This document shows positions 46,227 to 53,340 of a stretch of DNA of 64,000 bases, one piece after another. The stretch lies in assembly GCA_004296455.1 (NCBI GenBank), contig AP018280.1:558001-622000 (forward strand), read 5' to 3'. Both the position numbers and the translations under genes were made by a program. How positions within the stretch are numbered: the first letter of the stretch is position 1; each line of letters opens with the position of its first letter. The notes beneath the pieces were generated by a model. That model saw only the letters and a list, made by a program, of their open reading frames with translations, made no database searches and was not told the origin of the DNA. The DNA comes from Calothrix sp. NIES-4101 (GTDB lineage Bacteria; Cyanobacteriota; Cyanobacteriia; Cyanobacteriales; Nostocaceae).

Positions 46227-46748
46227 ATGTCTAAGCCCATAGGATATTGGGGTTGTAATTACGACCATCAACTAATTCGAGATATTGCAGAAACATACGG
46301 CGACCACTTGCAGCATATGCGCCTCACGGATAAGTACTGGCTGCAATGCCATATCAGTGAAGCTATCCGGCTGGAAATTTGGGAAGTTGAGGAAACACAA
46401 GCAGCAGAGGAAGCGGGAAACAGTCTGCATGAAATGGATCAAGCCCAACTGCAAGCGCTATCACTCGCATTAATCAATAAATCGCATGGAAAGCCTATTA
46501 CTTACTGGGGATGTGACCACTTGAACCCAATCATTAATGGACTAATTCAAGTTTACGGGCAATACCTTGAAGCAATGAGCAATGAGGATTGTTACTGGCT
46601 GTTGATGAAAATAGGACATTATTTGTGGCTCAATCATTCGGATAATGCACCAACTGAAGAAGCACAAGAAGTTTACACACGCATCACTGAATTAGAGCTA
46701 CCTTTTCCGCAATGGGATGCATTACTAACTGCGATTGTTAACTCTTAA
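46227..46748 (+). CDS. Hypothetical protein with internal duplication
   Basis: 173 residues made of two related halves. The first has PIGYWGCNYDHQLIRDIAETYGDHLQHMRLTDKYWL and the second PITYWGCDHLNPIINGLIQVYGQYLEAMSNEDCYWL. Both share the YWGC start and the YG..L..M....YWL core. Each repeat covers about 85 residues. No known domain is recognised. It is two bases away from the next gene, so operon membership is clear. Confidence 0.55.
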   Translation: MSKPIGYWGCNYDHQLIRDIAETYGDHLQHMRLTDKYWLQCHISEAIRLEIWEVEETQAAEEAGNSLHEMDQAQLQALSLALINKSHGKPITYWGCDHLNPIINGLIQVYGQYLEAMSNEDCYWLLMKIGHYLWLNHSDNAPTEEAQEVYTRITELELPFPQWDALLTAIVNS

Positions 46749-46750
46749 AT

Positions 46751-47176
46751 ATGACAAGCAGAACTGATAAATATATCGCTCCGTTCTGTGTTGCTGGTGT
46801 GGGGTTGCTTTGTTTAGCTTCTCCACTTTTTCTTAATCTAGGTACTCAAATGCCTGACTACCTAGCATCTCAGCAATTAGCCAGCCAACAGGAACAGCAA
46901 CGCAAAGAATTAATCGAGCGAAAAAAGACCAGCGATCGCGTGAAACAAACTGGTCTACCAATTGTTGGTAACACGCATACATTGACCGATTACCTTGACT
47001 CCCCCGACAAACTGCCAAATATCCCTAAAACAGTTCTGAATCGGTACGCCACTACTCAGGCTTGGGTATTTGATGCCAGTGACCAGTGCATAGGACGAAT
47101 CATCAAAGGTAATTTCATTTCAAAGCACAATTCACCATCAACATGTAAGGCGCTTCCAAATAATGGCACTAGGTAA
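46751..47176 (+). CDS. Membrane-anchored hypothetical protein
   Basis: 141 residues. One hydrophobic helix (FCVAGVGLLCLASPLFLNL) near the N-terminus is followed by a Gln/Lys-rich coiled segment and a small C-terminal domain (ATTQAWVFDASDQCIGRIIKGNFISK). It overlaps the next gene by 14 bp. In this context a role in a plasmid membrane complex is possible but not shown. Confidence 0.5.
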   Translation: MTSRTDKYIAPFCVAGVGLLCLASPLFLNLGTQMPDYLASQQLASQQEQQRKELIERKKTSDRVKQTGLPIVGNTHTLTDYLDSPDKLPNIPKTVLNRYATTQAWVFDASDQCIGRIIKGNFISKHNSPSTCKALPNNGTR

Positions 47177-47813
47177 TAAACCACATTCAGGTATCCCACA
47201 GTCTATCCCCACTGGCGCAGGTTCAATTCCACAAAAATCAAGCCCAGATTTCATGCAAACTGCGGTTAGTTGGCTTTTTAAAGTAATCACGTTTCCCCTC
47301 TGGATTGTGACAGCAATATTTCATCAAATGCTCACACCGGGTGCATCTGGTGCTACTTTCTTGGGTAAAGTAATCTTCATTTTCTTGGTTGTACTGAGCG
47401 CGGATAGTTACTGGCAAGTGTTATTTCAAAATCTTAGTTTGTTTCCTTGGTATGAAACGCAATGGACGGGTTTGGGATGGTTGCCAGAACTTAGATTATT
47501 TCCAATCGGCTTAAGTTTAGGGTTATTTGGTAATCCAATCTTTTACATCTGCATCACGATTAGTTTTGTTATTCAGATGTTTCAATCGGCTTTTGTAACG
47601 GGCGAAAAGTTCATTACAGGCAACCCAAAACTGCTAGGACTAATCGCAGTGGCACTGTACAGCTTCGATATCATCATGACTTTTACTAGCCGTAACCCTT
47701 GGCGCTACGAAAGTCCTGGACAAGTTCTACAGTGCATATTATTTAACTTGTTCACGATTTCGTGTGCCGAGTTGGGGCGATGGGGTGAAAAGGTACTAGC
47801 AGGTAAGAAATAA
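47163..47813 (+). CDS. Multi-pass membrane protein of plasmid operon
   Basis: 216 residues with about four TM helices (around 36-55, 67-84, 110-140 and 150-170) after a Pro/Ser-rich N-terminus. No family is recognised. It sits directly before a P-loop ATPase that itself has a hydrophobic hairpin, a pattern seen in conjugation or DNA-transfer modules, so a membrane-channel role is a reasonable guess only. Confidence 0.5.
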   Translation: MALGNKPHSGIPQSIPTGAGSIPQKSSPDFMQTAVSWLFKVITFPLWIVTAIFHQMLTPGASGATFLGKVIFIFLVVLSADSYWQVLFQNLSLFPWYETQWTGLGWLPELRLFPIGLSLGLFGNPIFYICITISFVIQMFQSAFVTGEKFITGNPKLLGLIAVALYSFDIIMTFTSRNPWRYESPGQVLQCILFNLFTISCAELGRWGEKVLAGKK

Positions 47814-47819
47814 AAAATA

Positions 47820-47867
47820 GCGGTCACGGTTAAAAGCCCAAGTGAGGTGCAATTCCTCGCGACCGCA
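47820..47867 (+). ncRNA. Possible mini tRNA-like hairpin element
   Basis: GCGGTC (47820) pairs with GACCGC (47861-47866), enclosing GAGG-TGCAATT-CCTC, which has the stem and seven-base loop of a T arm. D and anticodon arms are missing or reduced. It lies in the 78-bp gap before the ATPase gene. A partly similar block (GCGACCGCACTGGGTGCATTC) precedes the gene at 46227. Function unknown. Confidence 0.3.
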
Positions 47868-47890
47868 TGGTCGTTATCTTTAATCATTGT

Positions 47891-49702
47891 ATGGAAAATA
47901 ATAAACCAGTTCGGTTAGAAACTCCACAAACAGCTTATTTAATCAGCCAGTTCCCAGAGGTCGAATACTTGGAAGCCGGACACATTGCCGAATGGTTATC
48001 AACTCGAAAAGACCAATTACTAATACTGGCTAAGGAAGAGCGAATCGGATCGAGTTTAGCTAAAACAATTAGTATTGCCACTGCTGCAATTGGAGCGGTT
48101 TGTTATGCTACCAGTCCATTAGCGCCATTAGGGGCTGTTTTAGGGGTAGCTGGTTATGTTTGGGCACAGATTACTGATTCCAGCAATACACACACTTTTA
48201 ACCCTATTCCTTTTATTCGTGGTGGTGCATTAGATGTAATTGGTAGCTTAGGTCATTCGGAAGCCAGAAAAGAGTTTATAGCTGGATACGATGAATTTGA
48301 CCAACTCAAAGATTATCTAGCACCTGTAGAGCGCCACGAATACCAAATGTTGCGCGGTCATATGGCGTTAGTAACTGAGTATTTAAGCCAGATTGACTCA
48401 GGGAAACGATTCTACGCATACAGATGGATTTGTGACCAATTTATTTTGATGCGTGGTTCATTTCCTTCTATTCAGCAAACAATGCAACACACCAGTTCAA
48501 TGCAATTTGCTAGCCCGTTGGTCGATTGCGATCGCATTAAATCTATCCAGCAAGCATCAAATAAACCTGAATCTAGGCCATTAATTCAAGATGCACCCAC
48601 AGCAAGGATTCAGGATGCACCACTGCCAATTATTCAAAATTGCCCAACACAACCAAACGAACCAATGAAAACTGAATTAGTTAGTTTCAACAAAAACATA
48701 CCAAACTTGGTTGAATCCATCACTAAAAAACTCACAAACACTCTAATAGTAGGGGTTCCTGGCGTTGGTAAAGGTATCTTTGTATCGAATGCACTGGAAT
48801 CATTGAAAGGTCAAAACATCACAATTTTCTACCTAGACCCAAAGGATGACCAAAAAGAAAATGGTTATTTTGACGGACGAGTGAATAAACTTTACCGTTT
48901 AAATGTTGCAATCGCGGAACCAGAGGAAACTTACCAATGGGTGAAGGATTGCCTGAAAGAATACGATGCTTTCGACGCTGGTAGTGGAATCAAGTTACTT
49001 GTTTTTGATGAACTAGCAGCAGTCAATACAATGTTGAGCAACGTTAAAGGAGCGGTTAATTGGCTCAAATCTAAAATGGTTAGTTATGCATCAAGCGGAA
49101 GTAGTCGAGGGATTATTATCTGGGGTATCAGTCAAAATGCACATGTTTCTGGTATTGGCTTTGACGGTGGAGCTAGGTCGATATTTACGCCAATTATTTT
49201 AATCAGTGGCGACAACATTACCGCATCAGAACAAATCTTAAACGCTCAAATTATCCCAAGTGATAAAAGGCTTAATTCCTCCCAGATAACCGCTTTATGC
49301 AATAAATCTGAGGTAAATCGGGCTATATTTCATGGTGCTTTAAATAGTTGGTTCCCACTGCCAGAATTTGATAATTATTCAGGATTTAACAGAGATAAGC
49401 GTGAGTTTATCAATGGTGTCAATCCTGTAGTTAGCAGCTTAGAAAGGATGCTTGAACTAAGCAAACAACCTACACAAATCCAAGAAACTAAACAGGCAAT
49501 AATCAACTCACAATTACTGGACTGTATTATCGATAAAATTGCATCATCAAATGATGTGGTTAGCTTTGAAGCAATTAGAAGTCACATCAAGCGGACGTTA
49601 CCCGATATGGCGAAAAAGGAAATGATAGAAAATGCTATTTTTAATCTAATTCAATCCGACATTATCCAGGGTAATATCGAGCAAGGGTACACTTCTATCT
49701 AA
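47891..49702 (+). CDS. P-loop ATPase, FtsK/TraD-like, plasmid operon
   Basis: 603 residues from MENNKPVRLETPQTAY (an extension to 47867 runs through the hairpin element). A hydrophobic hairpin at about 60-95 (TISIATAAIGAVCYATSPLAPLGAVLGVAGYVW) likely spans the membrane. The ATPase domain has Walker A GVPGVGKGIF (about residue 290) and Walker B IKLLVFDELAAV. This layout recalls coupling proteins and DNA translocases of plasmids. No relaxase or other T4SS parts are nearby, so transfer function is unproven. Confidence 0.6.
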   Translation: MENNKPVRLETPQTAYLISQFPEVEYLEAGHIAEWLSTRKDQLLILAKEERIGSSLAKTISIATAAIGAVCYATSPLAPLGAVLGVAGYVWAQITDSSNTHTFNPIPFIRGGALDVIGSLGHSEARKEFIAGYDEFDQLKDYLAPVERHEYQMLRGHMALVTEYLSQIDSGKRFYAYRWICDQFILMRGSFPSIQQTMQHTSSMQFASPLVDCDRIKSIQQASNKPESRPLIQDAPTARIQDAPLPIIQNCPTQPNEPMKTELVSFNKNIPNLVESITKKLTNTLIVGVPGVGKGIFVSNALESLKGQNITIFYLDPKDDQKENGYFDGRVNKLYRLNVAIAEPEETYQWVKDCLKEYDAFDAGSGIKLLVFDELAAVNTMLSNVKGAVNWLKSKMVSYASSGSSRGIIIWGISQNAHVSGIGFDGGARSIFTPIILISGDNITASEQILNAQIIPSDKRLNSSQITALCNKSEVNRAIFHGALNSWFPLPEFDNYSGFNRDKREFINGVNPVVSSLERMLELSKQPTQIQETKQAIINSQLLDCIIDKIASSNDVVSFEAIRSHIKRTLPDMAKKEMIENAIFNLIQSDIIQGNIEQGYTSI

Positions 49703-49722
49703 TATTAAATATCATTAACCTG

Positions 49723-49825
49723 TGACCCGACCTGGAAAAATATCTTGACCAGAAGGCTGAAAAGCTTTGACCTACGTGGTCAGGTCAAGGTCAGGTCAGG
49801 TCACAGGTCATTCTCTGGTCAGAGG
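49723..49825. repeat. Dense GGTCA repeat cluster, candidate iterons or centromere
   Basis: Seven GGTCA on the plus strand start at 49778, 49783, 49789, 49794, 49799, 49806 and 49817. Three inverted TGACC occur at 49723, 49746 and 49768. The spacing is 5-6 bp in the core. It begins 20 bp after the stop of the P-loop ATPase gene. Such arrays bind Rep or ParR-type proteins, or serve as oriT-proximal repeats. Confidence 0.65.
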
Positions 49826-50023
49826 AATAAGTAAATTTAGATGCTATAAATCCACTTTCATTGTTAGGCAATATGCAGATAACATAAACGCTATTAATAT
49901 CAGTAGATAATACTTTACTTTACGTTACTTTGACACAGTATAAATACAACATCGATAGGTCTAAAATAAACTGAAAGCTACATATTGAAAAATAATAATT
50001 AACTTTGATTCATGTCTATAAAA

Positions 50024-50476
50024 TTATGCACCTATCTTAGATAAAGCAACGAACATAGATTTGATTTCATCTTCATATTCAGTGATGATTTCCCAATCAG
50101 TATCCTTGTTTTCTCTTTCCATCATTCCAGGATACTCATCTTTATCTATGAAATATATAGCCGTTTCTTTTTCTTTTTTATAATCAATTACAGTTACCAT
50201 TGTTATTTTTGTCTTATTATCTATGACCATGATGATGACAAAATCATAATCGTAGTGAGACAAAACAACATTCTGAGCATTGAAAGACTTCTTGTAACAA
50301 ATTTTGTTACCCTCGAACGTACCAATCCATGTCTCTTTTATCAAACAACTATGGTAGTGACTACGATTTGTCAAATTTTGAGCGATTGTTGATGGCAACG
50401 ATACTAATAGCGTAGAAGCGACTGAGGATACAGCAATCACTGTTGTTACTAGATATTTAAAAATAATAGTTCGCAT
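50024..50476 (-). CDS. Secreted hypothetical protein
   Basis: 150 residues. A signal peptide (RTIIFKYLVTTVIAVSSVASTLLVSLPSTIAQ) with cleavage near IAQ is followed by a small domain with two Cys (YHSCLIKETW ... GNKICYKKSF) that may form a disulfide. No family is recognised. It is monocistronic and lies between the plasmid operon and the tRNA-Phe gene. Confidence 0.5.
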   Translation of the reverse strand: MRTIIFKYLVTTVIAVSSVASTLLVSLPSTIAQNLTNRSHYHSCLIKETWIGTFEGNKICYKKSFNAQNVVLSHYDYDFVIIMVIDNKTKITMVTVIDYKKEKETAIYFIDKDEYPGMMERENKDTDWEIITEYEDEIKSMFVALSKIGA

Positions 50477-51190
50477 TAACACTTAGGTTGAGATATACGC
50501 AGTAGTTACATATACTGAGCATAGATTAAGTATCCGAATAATCTATGAGTAAATCATTTTACCCACTAGCCATTCTCTAACAAATACGATATGCCCCAGA
50601 AAACCTTAGTTCGATATCCTCGAAGGTTGAAATATTTCCGAATCTTTTCCAATAATTCGAGATTTATGCCTAATGGAATATTTATTAATTTTTCCCAAAA
50701 AATAATCAAAGTAAGAAACGAGTAAGAAATGATGTTTCTTACTTTTTACATGATGCTTGTGTGGTAAAGACTTCAGAAGCCAATGCTTCGCATATATTCT
50801 GCACTGTATCTGTTTTTAATCGCTGTAACGCTTGCTATACAAGGATTATAGCGTTTTCAAGAGAAAGGGAGTAAAAAACATTAATTTTTAGTTCTTAAGT
50901 ACTATCGAGACTAGCTATAGTAAAAAGTTAATGGATAATCGTAATTATCTTGAATGTTATCTAGGATAAAAATGACACAATAAATTTAAAATAATTACGA
51001 TATTGAAATTGTGTATAAAAAGCGTTAATGTGCAAAGAAGCTGTGAGATACAACTATCTCACGGCTAGCAACCAATTAAAAACAGCTAGCAAGTAATCAA
51101 AACTCTATAAAATAATATTTTCCAAAAGATATTGCATAATCTGAAAATCTTTGCTAAATTTATTAATCGTTGACTAAAACAAACAAATCA
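50477..51190. other. AT-rich non-coding region upstream of tRNA-Phe
   Basis: About 700 bp. A hairpin AGTAAGAAA/TTTCTTACT with trailing T's lies at 50721-50748 and could terminate transcription. The dispersed 52-bp repeat (copy 2) is at 51103-51155. No gene is supported. Confidence 0.45.
51103..51155 (+). repeat. Dispersed 52-bp repeat, copy 2
   Basis: Near-identical to 38214-38265 (shared core CCAAAA.ATATTGCATAATC), here 36 bp upstream of tRNA-Phe. Confidence 0.7.
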
Positions 51191-51263
<73 letters not shown>

Positions 51264-51271
51264 TAACACCC

Positions 51272-51306
51272 AAAACCCCTGCAAAGCACACCTTTCAGGG
51301 GTTTTT
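51272..51306 (+). terminator. Terminator after tRNA-Phe
   Basis: AAAACCCCTG and CAGGGGTTTT form a 10-bp stem with a 14-nt loop and a T run. Confidence 0.85.
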
Positions 51307-51372
51307 AATTTCCACTAAAACCCCATTTCAGCCATTTTAAGGGTGTAAATTTTGTGTAAGAATATGCCGACG

Positions 51373-51399
51373 TTGGACATTTTTGGACAAGTTTGGACA
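51373..51399 (+). promoter_or_regulatory. Three TTGGACA direct repeats at 10-bp spacing
   Basis: TTGGACA begins at 51373, 51383 and 51393, one helical turn apart, between tRNA-Phe and the integrase gene. This is the position of arm-type integrase or excisionase sites in tRNA-integrated elements. Confidence 0.5.
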
Positions 51400-51648
51400 T
51401 TTTATTGGGGTAAATTTGGGGTAAAGAAAAAGGCAGATGGCAAAAGGCAGAGAGCAGTGCGTTACCGGGGTTCCTCCGGTTGTAGCAACTGCGGAGAGGC
51501 AGAAGGGAAAAGAATCTCCGTTTGTTTTGCAAGTTAAGTGCTTTATTCAAAATTAGAAAGAAGCACTCAACTGAATAATGGGATGCTTGTTTAATCTTCC
51601 TTCTGCCCTCTGCCCTCTGCCTCCTGCCTTCTTAGAAGGAGTATTAGT

Positions 51649-52812
51649 GTGGCTTCCAATGCCTCTCAACGCAAAGCCTCTAAGGGCACTGTCCAAATCA
51701 AAATCTCGAATGATCGCTTGCAATTGGTTTTTAGTTTTGGGGGTAAACGTCATTATCTTTCAACCGGGTATACCGATAGCAAAGCCAATCGCAAGTTGGC
51801 TGAGATGAAAGCTCGGCAAATTGAGTTGGATATTCTCTGTAACAATTTTGATGTAACCTTGGAAAGGTACAAGCCCCAATCTCAGCAGGTTGAATTTACA
51901 ACAACTAGCGAGAATAAGACTCATGCATCTTTGGCGGATTTGTGGGATAGTTATACCGAGTACAAACGGTCGAGTTTGTCTCCTAGCACTTTGGCAAAGG
52001 ATTACCACAAAATTTATCGCTGCATTAATGTCCATCTGCCTGTAAGGACTTTGGATAAAGCGATCGCAATTCGGGATTGGTTGGTTGCGAATAAAAGCCC
52101 CCTGTCTGCGAAGAAGATTTTGACTCAGTTTTCGGCTTGTTGCGATTGGGCTGTTAGGTCTGGGTTGATTGGGGAAAACCCATTTGAGGGGATGGCAAGT
52201 GACATTAAGGTGCCGAAGGGCGATCGCGAGGAGACGGATATTAATCCTTTTTCTCTAGAGGAGCGCGATCGCATTATTGCCGCATTCCAAGAAAACCGCT
52301 ATTACAAGCATTACGCAACCTTGATTGAGTTTTTATTTATCACGGGTTGCCGACCATCGGAGGCTGTAGCTTTGCAGTGGAAGCATGTTGCGATCGATTT
52401 TACGGTGCTTCGATTTGAGCAAGCTGTGGTGATTTCGTCGTCAGGGTTGACTTGTAAACCGGGATTGAAGACGCAGAAGAAGCGGGTTTTCCCGATTAAT
52501 CAGCGTTTGGCTGGGTTATTGCGGTCGATAAAACCTGTTGGTGTGTCAGATGATGGGAAAGTTTTTCCTTCGCCAGATGGGAAGTGGATTGATGTGCATA
52601 ATCTCAGCCGACGGGCTTGGAAGACGGTCTTGGCTAGTTTAGATGGTGTGAAGTATAGAAAACTTTACCAAACTCGGCATACTTTTATTACGATGGCTTT
52701 GAAGAATGGGGTGGATGTTAAGGATGTGGCGACTATGGTGGGGAATTCACCAGAGATTATTTATCGCCATTATGCGGGGCAAAGTCGAGAGTTGGTTTTG
52801 CCGGAGTTTTAG
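51649..52812 (+). CDS. Tyrosine-type site-specific integrase
   Basis: 387 residues, GTG start with AGGAG 7-11 bp upstream. An N-terminal Arm-like domain and SAM-like core-binding domain (ASLADLWDSYTEYKRSSLSP) lead to the catalytic domain: Arg in ITGCRPSEAVALQW, the second Arg in YQTRHTFITMALKNG (box II usually HxxR, here YxxR), and the nucleophile Tyr in YRHYAG. In the usual H/W position it has Asn (VGNSPEIIYRHY), as in other cyanobacterial integrases I recall. It points away from the tRNA, the usual attL layout. Confidence 0.9.
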   Translation: MASNASQRKASKGTVQIKISNDRLQLVFSFGGKRHYLSTGYTDSKANRKLAEMKARQIELDILCNNFDVTLERYKPQSQQVEFTTTSENKTHASLADLWDSYTEYKRSSLSPSTLAKDYHKIYRCINVHLPVRTLDKAIAIRDWLVANKSPLSAKKILTQFSACCDWAVRSGLIGENPFEGMASDIKVPKGDREETDINPFSLEERDRIIAAFQENRYYKHYATLIEFLFITGCRPSEAVALQWKHVAIDFTVLRFEQAVVISSSGLTCKPGLKTQKKRVFPINQRLAGLLRSIKPVGVSDDGKVFPSPDGKWIDVHNLSRRAWKTVLASLDGVKYRKLYQTRHTFITMALKNGVDVKDVATMVGNSPEIIYRHYAGQSRELVLPEF

Positions 52813-53166
52813 GAGTTGGGGTGGGTGATAGTTTGCAGGAGTTCGGGGTGCGATCGTAAAGCGAATGGAATTTGTGTGTATTTTAAGTTGGCTTAATAGT
52901 TGGGAGGGTGATATCTGTAGGATGGTTTTACCCTGGATTTTTGCGATGTTGAAGGGTTTTTCTGCCTAACGGTGAAGTTGTGCGGCGGCAAACACCCATA
53001 GAACGCTCATCGCCAAACTCTGTTCCGCCGCTCCAACGCAGTGTTAGCTGGTAGTAGACGGATGATGAGCAATGTATAAGACGACCGCTCTGCAAAGTGC
53101 CCTCAACACACGATCGCCCATCCATTTCTGGAAGAGCGATCTCGATCTGGGCAGCGACAGAATTCA
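52813..53166. other. Non-coding region after the integrase gene
   Basis: About 350 bp, more GC-rich on the right. AACACCCATAGAACGC and CGCCGCTCCAACGCAGTGTTAGCTG look like remnants of integron- or repeat-type DNA, but no structure was confirmed. No gene is supported. Confidence 0.35.
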
Positions 53167-53175
53167 GGCTCAGAC

Positions 53176-53337
53176 TAGGCTGTTGACTCTGTGCCTTATT
53201 TGGGATTTTGTTCATACAAAAAACGTGACTATTCACGAAGGCTGTAAAGCTTATTTAACCGGGCTTTTGATGGACAATTTAACGTCACGTACAAAATTAC
53301 TAGAAACCGCTCAAATTTTAACAAAGTACACAGCCTA
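53176..53337. mobile_element. 162-bp MITE related to the 42858 IS
   Basis: The left end TAGGCTGTTGACTCTGTGCC is identical over 22 bp to the IS at 42858; the right end GTACACAGCCTA is close to its AGTCAACAGCCTA. It is flanked by a perfect 9-bp direct repeat GGCTCAGAC (53167-53175 and 53338-53346). It has no transposase and was probably mobilised by an IS of that family. Confidence 0.88.
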
Positions 53338-53340
53338 GGC

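Noticed and set aside
51305-51550. Minus-strand 81-codon frame between tRNA-Phe and integrase
   Set aside because: It runs through the terminator, the TTGGACA repeats and a low-complexity GGCAGA-rich segment, so it is most likely not a gene.
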